From Thermoanaerobaculia bacterium (GTDB lineage Bacteria; Acidobacteriota; Thermoanaerobaculia; UBA5066): a stretch of DNA of 7,963 nt. Made by a program: the position numbers and the translations under genes. Location of the stretch: the NCBI GenBank assembly GCA_023717585.1, contig JAMQPJ010000602.1, positions 1 through 7,963 on the forward strand, written 5' to 3'. A model generated the notes under the pieces. It saw only the letters and a list, made by a program, of their open reading frames with translations. It searched no databases and was not told the origin of the DNA. The number at the start of each line of letters is the position of its first letter. Position 1 is the stretch's first letter. Positions 1-4,682 of this stretch are shown piece by piece.

Positions 1-582
1 CGCGGGTTCTGTGGCTTTCGAGGCTGTGGCTTTTTGTTTTGAAATCGCTGCGAGCGTCGCGGCGACGTTGCGATGTGGAGCGGACAGGACCGTCACGAGG
101 CGCCGCATCGGCGACTGCATCAGGCCGAGGAGACGGCCCACGAGCTCGAGGCGCGAGGGCAGGTTCGCGAGGGTTTCGAGCTCCTTCGCCGCGACGGGCT
201 TGCCGTCGAGAAGGGCGGCCTTGACCTTCAGGTGCGGGTTCGTCTTGCCGAATGTGTGCAGCACCTTGGCGAGCGCGACGACGTCCTTCGTGCTGTAGGC
301 GACGCCCGTCATCCCGGTGAAGTGCTCCCTCAGGGATCCCAGGGGTTTGCCTTCTATCGCGCGGAGGGCGAGCGTGTTCTTGACGACGACGTAGTCCGAG
401 TTCGCGTTCTTGATCTGCCTGCGCAGGTCCGTGACGGCGGGTACCGTGAGGCCCTTGTAGTCGATGAGGAACGCGTGGGACGCCTTCCCGACCGTGCTCG
501 CCATCGCGGCGACTTCCTCGTTCTTGGCCTTGTTGGCGGCGTTGTCCGCTCGCGTGGCGTTCGGGGTGCCGACAGCGGTCAT
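1..582 (-). CDS. rplJ: 50S ribosomal protein L10, 3' end cut by window edge
   Basis: L10 is the base of the L7/L12 stalk: its N-terminal domain binds 23S rRNA and its C-terminal helix carries L12 dimers. Translated by hand, 194 codons are open to position 1 with no stop seen. Core blocks are FLIDYKGLTVPAVTDLRRQI (38-57), YVVVKNTLALRAIEGKPL, FTGMTGVAYS, PHLKVKAALLDGKPV, LETLANLPSRLELVGRLLGL and MRRLVTVLSAPHRNVAATLAAI. The protein is longer than the usual 165-175 aa: about 15 extra residues at the N-terminus and a Lys/Ala/Thr tail (KQKATASKATEPA) after the L12-binding helix. The ATG overlaps the rplA stop and has GGGAAGG (596-590) 7 nt upstream, which supports this start. rplL is expected beyond the left edge. 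Confidence 0.97.
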   Translation of the reverse strand, partial: MTAVGTPNATRADNAANKAKNEEVAAMASTVGKASHAFLIDYKGLTVPAVTDLRRQIKNANSDYVVVKNTLALRAIEGKPLGSLREHFTGMTGVAYSTKDVVALAKVLHTFGKTNPHLKVKAALLDGKPVAAKELETLANLPSRLELVGRLLGLMQSPMRRLVTVLSAPHRNVAATLAAISKQKATASKATEPA

Positions 583-1289
583 GACGCCACCTTCCCGACG
601 AGCCTCTCGGCGGTCGCGGGATCCACCGCGATGCCGGGGCCCATCGTCGACGAGAGGACGACCGAGCGCATGTACTTCCCCTTGGCGGTCGCGGGCTTTG
701 CCTTTTGAACCGCCGAGAGCAGCGCTTCGGTGTTCTCGACGAGCTGTTTTTCGCCGAACGAGACCTTGCCGACCGGCACGTGGATGATGGCGGTTTTGTC
801 CACCCGGAACTCGATCTTGCCGGCCTTGAGCTCCGTGACGGCCTTGCCGACGTCGAACGTGACCGTGCCGGCCTTCGGGTTCGGCATCAGGCCGCGCGGC
901 CCGAGCAGCTTACCGAGACGGCCGAGCGACTTCATCATGTCCGGGGTCGCGACGAGCGCCTCGAAATCGAGCATGCCGGCCTGGATCTTCGCGACGAGAT
1001 CGTCCCCGCCGACGAGGTCCGCGCCGGCGGCTTCGGCCTCCTTGATTTTCTCGCCCGATGCCACGACGGCGACCCGGGTCGTCTTTCCGAGGCCGTGCGG
1101 AAGCACGACCGTGCCGCGCACCATCTGGTCCGCGTGCTTCGGGTCGACGCCGAGCCGGAGCGCAACCTCGACCGTTTCGTTGAACTTCGCGAACGCCGCC
1201 GCCTTGACGAGAGCGACGGCCTGGGGCACGTCGTAGATCCTCGCCTGGTCGACTTTCGCGGCGGCCGCGGTGAATTTCTTGCCACTCAT
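579..1289 (-). CDS. rplA: 50S ribosomal protein L1
   Basis: L1, 236 aa, forms the mobile L1 stalk that guides deacylated tRNA out of the E site, and represses its own operon in well-studied bacteria. Visible blocks are FNETVEVALRLGVDPKHADQ (40-59), the VRGTVVLPHGLGKTTRVAVV segment (60-79), GGDDLVAKI, DMMKSLGRLGKLLGPRGLMP (about 115-134) followed by NPKAGTV, and GKIEFRVDKTAIIHVPVGK. The C-terminus has the GKYMRSVVLSSTMGPGI signature. The frame stays open upstream to 1373, but that extension is Arg/Gly-rich and unlike L1. The ATG at 1289 gives the family N-terminus and length. The stop TGA overlaps the rplJ ATG (ATGA). Confidence 0.97.
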   Translation of the reverse strand: MSGKKFTAAAAKVDQARIYDVPQAVALVKAAAFAKFNETVEVALRLGVDPKHADQMVRGTVVLPHGLGKTTRVAVVASGEKIKEAEAAGADLVGGDDLVAKIQAGMLDFEALVATPDMMKSLGRLGKLLGPRGLMPNPKAGTVTFDVGKAVTELKAGKIEFRVDKTAIIHVPVGKVSFGEKQLVENTEALLSAVQKAKPATAKGKYMRSVVLSSTMGPGIAVDPATAERLVGKVAS

Positions 1290-1422
1290 GATGTTTGTAC
1301 TCCGGAGTCGGTCACGTCCCTCGGGCCCGCCGGCGAGAAGCCCCGGGAGGCATCCCGGGCACCGTCGAACCACGCGCCGGGAGAGGCCCGGTGTGGGAGG
1401 CTTCCGCCTCTGGGTCGCGGCC
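1290..1422 (-). promoter_or_regulatory. Structured rplK-rplA spacer with three hairpins
   Basis: On the transcribed strand three stem-loops follow each other. They are GAGGC-GGAA-GCCTC (1410-1397), CCGGG-CCTCT-CCCGG (1391-1377) and CCCGGGA-TGCC-TCCCGGG (1359-1342). None has a T run, so they are not intrinsic terminators. The rplA ribosome site GGAG (1303-1300) lies 10 nt before its ATG. Ribosomal protein L1 controls the rplKA operon by binding mRNA in E. coli; whether this leader holds its target is only a guess. Confidence 0.5.
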
Positions 1423-1848
1423 TCAGCCGACGACCTCGATTCCCATGGAGCGGGCCGTTCCCTCCACCGTCTTGACGGCGGCGGCGAGATCGACGGTGTT
1501 CAGGTCGACGAGCTTGAGCTTCGCGATTTCCTCGACCTGTTTCTTCGTGACTTTCCCGACCTTCGTCTTGTTCGGGATGCCCGAGCCCTTCTCGAGCTTC
1601 GCCGCCTTCTTGAGCAGCACGGCCGCCGGCGGCGTCTTCGTGATGAACGAGTAAGACCGGTCGGAGTAGACGGTGACGACCACGGGGATGATGAGCCCCG
1701 CGTCCTTCGCCGTCTTCGCGTTGAAGGCCTTGCAGAAGTCCATGATGTTGACGCCCTGCGGGCCGAGCGCGGTGCCCACGGGCGGAGCCGGCGTGGCCTT
1801 CCCCGCCTCGATCTGGAGCTTCACGTAACCGGTGATTTTCTTTGCCAT
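1423..1848 (-). CDS. rplK: 50S ribosomal protein L11
   Basis: L11, 141 aa (normal length), binds the GTPase-associated region of 23S rRNA and is needed for stringent activation of RelA. The N-terminal domain starts with MAKKITGYVKLQIEAGKATP and has the proline-rich switch PAPPVGTALGPQGVNIMDFC (20-39), the site affected in thiostrepton resistance. The C-terminal rRNA-binding domain shows FITKTPPAAVLLKKAA, GSGIPN and the KVTKKQVEEIAKLKLVDLN helix region, ending MGIEVVG. The ATG has AGAAGG 8 nt upstream. It lies between nusG and rplA as usual, but the gap to rplA (133 nt) is unusually long and structured. Identity is certain. Confidence 0.98.
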   Translation of the reverse strand: MAKKITGYVKLQIEAGKATPAPPVGTALGPQGVNIMDFCKAFNAKTAKDAGLIIPVVVTVYSDRSYSFITKTPPAAVLLKKAAKLEKGSGIPNKTKVGKVTKKQVEEIAKLKLVDLNTVDLAAAVKTVEGTARSMGIEVVG

Positions 1849-1956
1849 GGTTGCTGCCTTCTCGCTTCAGTTTCGGATGAAGATTTCTTAGAAGGTGAAG
1901 AGGGGATTTCGCCTGTCTTCCTTTCGAAGAAATCCGAAAAACAAAAAGACTTTCTC
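1849..1956 (-). other. nusG-rplK spacer, AT-rich with a hairpin
   Basis: This 108-nt spacer is far richer in A/T than the rest of the window. Directly after nusG the transcript has T-rich runs (CTTTTTGTTTTTCGG). These are followed, not preceded, by a hairpin GGATTTC...GAAATCC (1935-1904) with an inner TCTTC/GAAGA stem. The order is therefore wrong for a terminator. It ends with the rplK ribosome site AGAAGG (1862-1857). A role as rplK-rplA leader is possible; no clear L1 site or promoter is recognised. Confidence 0.5.
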
Positions 1957-2544
1957 CTAGAGCTTCTGAACCTGAACGAATTCGAGCTCGACCGGCGTCG
2001 GCCGGCCGAAGATGGTGACGAGGACGCGGAGCGTGGAGCGCTCGAGGTTGATGTCTTCCACGAGCCCCGTGAATTCCTTGAACGGACCGTCGGTGATCTT
2101 CACCTGCTCGCCCCGCTCGTAGACGTAGCGCGGCTTCGGCTTTTCCTTCGACTCGGCCGTGTGATGCAGGATCGAGTCGACCTCCTCCTGCGTGAGAGGC
2201 ACCGGCGCCTTGGAGGACCCGCCCACGAACCCGGTCACCTTCGGCGTGTTGCGCACGAGGTGCCAGGTCTCGTCGGACATCTCCATCTGGACGAGGACGT
2301 ACCCGGGGAAGAACTTCCTTTCCACGTTGCGGCGCTTGCCGGCCTTCATCTCGACGACCGTCTCCTTCGGCACGCGGATCTCGCCGAAGTGGGTCTCCAT
2401 GCCGAGGGCCTTGATGCGATTCGTCAATTCGAGGACGACGCGGTCCTCGAAGCCCGAATACGTGTGCACGATGAACCAGTCCATCGCCTCGCCCGCGGGA
2501 GGGGCGGCGGCGGTCGTCTGGTCCTGCGGATCGGTGGTGCTCAC
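1957..2544 (-). CDS. nusG: Transcription termination/antitermination protein NusG
   Basis: NusG, 195 aa, binds RNA polymerase and couples it to Rho, to ribosomal S10 or to rRNA antitermination complexes. A loose Ala/Pro tail of ~20 residues precedes the NGN domain. That domain has DWFIVHTYSGFEDRV (22-36), RKFFPGYVLVQMEM (76-89) and VTGFVGG (103-109). After a linker the KOW domain shows ERGEQVKITDGPFKEFTGLV (143-162) and ends in FVQVQKL. The start is GTG with AAAGGA 9 nt upstream (2559-2554). A GTG start fits the family if the N-terminal tail is accepted, and no better start lies between it and the NGN domain apart from the Met at residue 21. The stop is TAG, and a 108-nt AT-rich gap precedes rplK. 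Confidence 0.97.
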   Translation of the reverse strand: MSTTDPQDQTTAAAPPAGEAMDWFIVHTYSGFEDRVVLELTNRIKALGMETHFGEIRVPKETVVEMKAGKRRNVERKFFPGYVLVQMEMSDETWHLVRNTPKVTGFVGGSSKAPVPLTQEEVDSILHHTAESKEKPKPRYVYERGEQVKITDGPFKEFTGLVEDINLERSTLRVLVTIFGRPTPVELEFVQVQKL

Positions 2545-2564
2545 GGGTGTCCGTCCTTTGCCGT

Positions 2565-2777
2565 TCAGCTGCCGAAGGCCGAGAAGAGCTTGTTCACGAG
2601 CGGCGTCACGGCCGTGTCCACGAGAAACAGAAAGACGCCGACGAGGGCGGTATAGACGATGACGACGGTAGTCGTGCCGACGACCTCCTCACGACCGGGC
2701 CACGAGACCTTTCCCGATTCCTTCCGGACCTCGGACAGGAATCCGCGGAAGTTGTTCCAGCGTTCGCTCAGGTTCAT
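2565..2777 (-). CDS. secE: Preprotein translocase subunit SecE
   Basis: SecE, 70 aa, is the small essential subunit that clamps SecY in the inner-membrane translocon. The amphipathic helix NNFRGFLSEVRKESGKV precedes the invariant VSWPGREE (24-31). One transmembrane helix follows at about 33-60 (VVGTTTVVIVYTALVGVFLF...). This is the single-span form found in most bacteria, not the three-span E. coli type. The start is ATG, giving the normal length. An AAGGA lies about 13 nt upstream, farther than ideal. It is followed by nusG 20 nt later, the near-universal secE-nusG pair, and preceded by tRNA-Trp. The rpmG gene often found between tRNA-Trp and secE is absent: the 93-nt gap is too short and has no L33 frame. 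Confidence 0.96.
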   Translation of the reverse strand: MNLSERWNNFRGFLSEVRKESGKVSWPGREEVVGTTTVVIVYTALVGVFLFLVDTAVTPLVNKLFSAFGS

Positions 2778-2870
2778 GTCTTTTCGTTCGTCCTTGTGTT
2801 CGAGGCTTTCTTCATCGCCTGGGTCGTTCGTTTCGTCTCTATCTTCGTCGGCAGGCAGACCGTGCGGCCT

Positions 2871-2948
2871 TGGCAGGGGTGCGGGGATTCGAACCCCGAA
2901 CCTACGGTTTTGGAGACCGCCGCTCTAGCCAGTTGGAGCTACACCCCT
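2871..2948 (-). tRNA. tRNA-Trp(CCA)
   Basis: Acceptor AGGGGTG/CACCCCT, D arm GCTC...GAGC with a 10-nt loop, anticodon stem GCGGT/ACCGT with loop CTCCAAA (anticodon CCA), T stem CGGGG/CCCCG with loop TTCGAAT, discriminator G as expected for Trp, encoded CCA (2873-2871). The length is 78 nt. It lies 93 nt upstream of secE, its usual neighbour in many bacteria. Confidence 0.97.
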
Positions 2949-2972
2949 GTGCAAAAGCCAAGTTGTTTCCCA

Positions 2973-3047
2973 TGGAGCGGGAGACGGGATTCGAACCCGC
3001 GACCAACAGCTTGGAAGGCTGTGACTCTACCCCTGAGTTACTCCCGC
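2973..3047 (-). tRNA. tRNA-Gly(TCC)
   Basis: Acceptor GCGGGAG/CTCCCGC, D arm ACTC...GAGT, anticodon stem ACAGC/GCTGT with loop CTTCCAA (anticodon TCC, reads GGA/GGG), T loop TTCGAAT, discriminator T, encoded CCA (2975-2973). The length is 75 nt. A run of seven T precedes it in the spacer (3055-3049) without a strong hairpin ahead other than the tRNA itself. Confidence 0.97.
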
Positions 3048-3065
3048 GAAAAAAATCGGAGGGAA

Positions 3066-3141
3066 TGGAGCCCACGAGCAGATTTGAACTGCTGACCCCG
3101 TCCTTACCAAGGACGTGCTCTACCAACTGAGCTACGTGGGC
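3066..3141 (-). tRNA. tRNA-Thr(GGT)
   Basis: Acceptor GCCCACG/CGTGGGC, D arm GCTC...GAGC, anticodon stem CGTCC/GGACG with loop TTGGTAA (anticodon GGT, reads ACC/ACU), T stem AGCAG/CTGCT with loop TTCAAAT, discriminator T, encoded CCA (3068-3066). The length is 76 nt with all stems fully paired. Only 18 nt separate it from tRNA-Gly. Confidence 0.97.
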
Positions 3142-3235
3142 CGGCGTGTTATTCCCTGTGGGGGGGTTCGGGGGGAAAGTACCCCCGAGAAAAGAATAGC
3201 CGGCAGCTGTCCACCATCTTTCGCGCCGCGAAAGA
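3142..3235 (-). other. Spacer between tRNA-Tyr and tRNA-Thr(GGT)
   Basis: This 94-nt non-coding spacer is longer than the other tRNA spacers. It holds the distal arm of the tRNA-Tyr inverted repeat, then a T-rich patch (ATTCTTTTCTC, about 3199-3189). Next is a hairpin CGGGGG...CCCCCG (3187-3169), then a run of seven C on the transcribed strand (3166-3160). No gene is seen. Confidence 0.6.
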
Positions 3236-3241
3236 TGGTGG
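3211..3241. repeat. Perfect 15-bp inverted repeat at the 3' end of tRNA-Tyr
   Basis: CCACCATCTTTCGCG (3211-3225), one central base, then its exact reverse complement (3227-3241). On the minus strand the right arm is the last two acceptor bases (3241-3240), discriminator and CCA of tRNA-Tyr plus the nine bases after it. The left arm is the following trailer. Past a single mismatch three more pairs are possible (3209-3207 with 3243-3245), so up to 18 pairs reach into the acceptor stem. No T run directly follows, so it is not a standard terminator. Confidence 0.9.
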
Positions 3242-3323
3242 GCAGAGAGGGATTTGAACCCCCGTAGCACGTGAGTGCGGCAGATTTACAGTCTGCTGCC
3301 ATTAACCGCTCGGCCATCTGCCC
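3236..3323 (-). tRNA. tRNA-Tyr(GTA)
   Basis: This is a class II tRNA of 88 nt including encoded CCA (3238-3236). The acceptor is GGGCAGA/TCTGCCC. The anticodon stem GCAGA/TCTGC encloses the loop CTGTAAA (anticodon GTA). The long variable arm has a GCAC-TCAC-GTGC hairpin, the T loop is TTCAAAT, and the discriminator is A. Its 3' end, including CCA, is part of a long inverted repeat with the downstream trailer. Confidence 0.96.
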
Positions 3324-3372
3324 GCTCCCCGTTCTTCGTCGATCCCGATCTCCGGCCCCGCGGAGGTCACCG

Positions 3373-3448
3373 TGGAGCTGGCGATGGGACTCGAACCCGC
3401 AACCTGCCGATTACAAATCGGCTGCTCTACCCATTGAGCTACGCCAGC
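3373..3448 (-). tRNA. tRNA-Thr(TGT)
   Basis: Cloverleaf by eye: acceptor GCTGGCG/CGCCAGC, D arm GCTC...GAGC, anticodon stem GCCGA/TCGGC with loop TTTGTAA (anticodon TGT, reads ACA/ACG), T loop TTCGAGT, discriminator T, encoded CCA (3375-3373). The length is 76 nt. The T stem has an A opposite C at position 50-64 and a G-T at 49-65, so it is weaker than in the other four tRNAs. It is first in a five-tRNA cluster. Confidence 0.95.
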
Positions 3449-3546
3449 ATTCGCGTTTCCACCGAAGAGAACTCGACCGTGAGACACCAAAAACTGGTAA
3501 ATGGAAGCGGTGGCACGGCTTCGCGCACCTCGGCAAGGCGCGAACC
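3449..3546 (-). other. Leader of the tRNA operon with stem-loops
   Basis: This is the transcribed but non-coding stretch between the promoter and tRNA-Thr(TGT). A hairpin pairs GGTTCGCGC (3546-3538) with GCGCGAAGCC (3526-3517), with one bulged G, right at the predicted RNA 5' end. A second possible pairing joins CCACCG (3513-3508) to CGGTGG (3464-3459), enclosing the middle of the leader. No ORF with a ribosome site is seen. The role is unknown; processing or antitermination is possible. Confidence 0.5.
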
Positions 3547-3550
3547 GCAG

Positions 3551-3580
3551 TTTATATCAGCCTGCTTCGCATCGCGTCAA
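3551..3580 (-). promoter_or_regulatory. Promoter of the tRNA-secE-nusG-rplKAJ operon
   Basis: On the minus strand TTGACG (3580-3575) is followed after 18 nt by TATAAA (3556-3551). The -10 is preceded by TG and one base (3559-3557), an extended -10. Expected start of transcription is near 3544, about 95 nt ahead of the first tRNA. The bases after the -10 (CTGCGG) are GC-rich, the type of discriminator typical of stringently controlled stable-RNA promoters. It lies between the rlmB stop and the tRNA cluster, the right place for it. It is the best sigma70-type match seen in the window. Confidence 0.82.
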
Positions 3581-3587
3581 GCCATTT

Positions 3588-4319
3588 TCATGCCGGGGTG
3601 TGGCCGGTGTGGCGTTGACGCCTCACCCAGTCGTAGACCAGGACGCCAGCAGCAACGGCGACGTTGAGGGAACCCGCGTCGCTTTTCATGGGAATAGAAA
3701 TCAATCTATCGCACGATTTCTTTGTGAGGCGCCGCAGACCGTCTCCCTCGGATCCGAGGCACAGCACCACATCCCCGGATATGTCCGCGCCGTAAAGGTC
3801 TTCACCTTCCATCGCGGCTCCATACACCCAGAACCCCGCCTCCTTCGCCCGGGCGATGAACCGGGCGGCGTTGACGACCCGGCCGACCTTCACCCGCTCG
3901 AGCGCTCCCGCCGACGCCTTGGAAACGGTCTCGTTGAGCCCCGCCGAATGCCGCTCGGTCAAGACGACGGAAGCGCCCGCCGCGCCCGCGGTCCTGAGGA
4001 CGGACCCCAGATTGCCCGGATCCGTGACCTCGTCGAGGAAGAGGACGCAGCGGCTCCCCTTTTCCCCCGCGAGGCACGCCTCGATGTCGTCGTACTCGCG
4101 CTCGGCGACGCGGGCGGCGACGCCGTTGTGGGCGCGGCCCGCGACGTGGTCGAGCTCTTCCCTCGCGACGATGCGAACGGGAACGCCCTTCTGTCGGGCG
4201 AGGTCCTCGATCTCTCCGGCGCGCGCGTCCTTGCGGCCGCGCTGCACGAGGAGCGCCTCGACGGAGCGCGGACGCCGCTCGAGCACTTCGCGGACGGGAT
4301 GAAAGCCTGAGACGATCAC
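3588..4319 (-). CDS. rlmB: 23S rRNA 2'-O-ribose guanosine methyltransferase (RlmB/TrmH family)
   Basis: This SpoU-class SAM-dependent 2'-O-methyltransferase has 243 aa, the same as E. coli RlmB, which methylates G2251 in the 23S P loop. The N-terminal L7Ae-like RNA-binding domain (about 1-75) ends in HNGVAARV (64-71), the family HQGVAA signature. The trefoil-knot domain shows motif 1 LDEVTDPGNLGSVLRTA (95-111), motif 2 CLGSEGDGL (187-195) and motif 3 SIPMKSDAGSLNVAVAAGV (208-226). The predicted catalytic Asn, Arg, Glu and Ser-Leu-Asn residues are present. The start is GTG overlapping the upstream TGA (GTGA), so translation is coupled to the ispDF remnant; no good ribosome site of its own is seen. 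The family includes paralogues acting on other rRNA or tRNA sites, so the exact target is inferred from context. The promoter of the tRNA operon starts 8 bp past its stop. Confidence 0.93.
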   Translation of the reverse strand: MIVSGFHPVREVLERRPRSVEALLVQRGRKDARAGEIEDLARQKGVPVRIVAREELDHVAGRAHNGVAARVAEREYDDIEACLAGEKGSRCVLFLDEVTDPGNLGSVLRTAGAAGASVVLTERHSAGLNETVSKASAGALERVKVGRVVNAARFIARAKEAGFWVYGAAMEGEDLYGADISGDVVLCLGSEGDGLRRLTKKSCDRLISIPMKSDAGSLNVAVAAGVLVYDWVRRQRHTGHTPA

Positions 4320-4663
4320 TCGGCCGCTGCGCCCTCGACGAGGACGAGAACGGTCGCCGCAACACCCTCGCCCCGGCCGAAGTCGGTGAGGCCGTTCCCG
4401 GAGGACGCCTTGACGGAAACACGCGCGGGTTCGGTGCCGAGGAGCGCGGCGATGTTCGCCCGCATGGCCTCCCGGAATTCGGCGACCTTCGGGCGCGAAG
4501 CCAGAATCGTCACGTCCACGTTGCGGATGGGCGGGTGGTCGGTCAGGTTGCGTACGTGGCGCACGAGCGCCTTCGGGCCGCCCTCGTGGAAGCGGGCTCC
4601 GAATCCGGCTGCCGGGATCAGTGCCGTGGCGAGAGTCGCCGGGGCGCGCTGCTGCTTCTTCAC
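4316..4663 (-). CDS. ispDF: Internally deleted IspD-IspF fusion, probably a non-functional remnant
   Basis: IspD (MEP cytidylyltransferase) and IspF (MECDP synthase) are MEP-pathway isoprenoid enzymes, often fused as a ~390-aa IspDF protein. This ORF has only 115 codons. Residues 13-25 (TALIPAAGFGARF) plus GGPKA (28-32) are the CTP-binding start of IspD, with K31 at the place of E. coli Lys27. From about residue 33 the protein is IspF-like: LVRHVRNL, NVDVTILASRPKV (48-60), VKASSGNGL (84-92) and FGRGEGVAATVLVLV (95-109). About 200 residues of IspD and the first ~75 of IspF are missing, including the IspF metal ligands (Asp8, His10, His42 in E. coli). Neither activity can remain. The frame is unbroken. 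The start is GTG, and the TGA overlaps the rlmB GTG in GTGA. In Bacillus, ispD-ispF also lie upstream of rlmB and secE-nusG, so this is the ancestral place. It is a real deletion or an assembly collapse. Confidence 0.8.
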   Translation of the reverse strand: MKKQQRAPATLATALIPAAGFGARFHEGGPKALVRHVRNLTDHPPIRNVDVTILASRPKVAEFREAMRANIAALLGTEPARVSVKASSGNGLTDFGRGEGVAATVLVLVEGAAAE

Positions 4664-4682
4664 TGTGCCTTCTTCACCGTGC
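4655..4682 (-). repeat. 14-bp tandem direct repeat across the frr-ispDF junction
   Basis: On the minus strand GCACGGTGAAGAAG (4682-4669) is followed at once by GCACAGTGAAGAAG (4668-4655), with one mismatch. Each copy carries GTGAAGAAG. The second copy supplies the GTG start and first codons of the ispDF ORF. The AAGAAGG of the first copy can act as its ribosome site. The GTG of the first copy opens a five-codon frame whose TGA overlaps the second GTG. The repeat fills the whole gap after the frr stop. Confidence 0.8.

Noticed and set aside
579..1373. Longer rplA form starting at 1373
   Set aside because: The extra 28 residues are Arg/Gly/Cys-rich with no L1 homology and would cover the hairpin spacer; the ATG at 1289 has a ribosome site and the family N-terminus.
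1904..1956. Hairpin plus T-rich run after nusG as a terminator
   Set aside because: On the transcribed strand the T-rich run comes before the hairpin, and the other strand has A rather than T runs after it.
1270..2655. 461-codon plus-strand open frame opposite rplK and nusG
   Set aside because: It lies antisense to two certain genes; its Arg/Leu/Asp/His-rich content is typical of the mirror frame of GC-rich genes, with no domain or ribosome site.
3211..3241. Inverted repeat after tRNA-Tyr as a phage or integrative element attachment site
   Set aside because: No integrase or second direct copy of the tRNA end is present in the window, and the copy is inverted rather than direct.
2870..3667. 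Short open frames on both strands over the tRNA cluster (for example peptides with RGFEPRT or VAQLVEH)
   Set aside because: These peptides are well-known artefacts of translating tRNA genes, which here fold fully on the minus strand.
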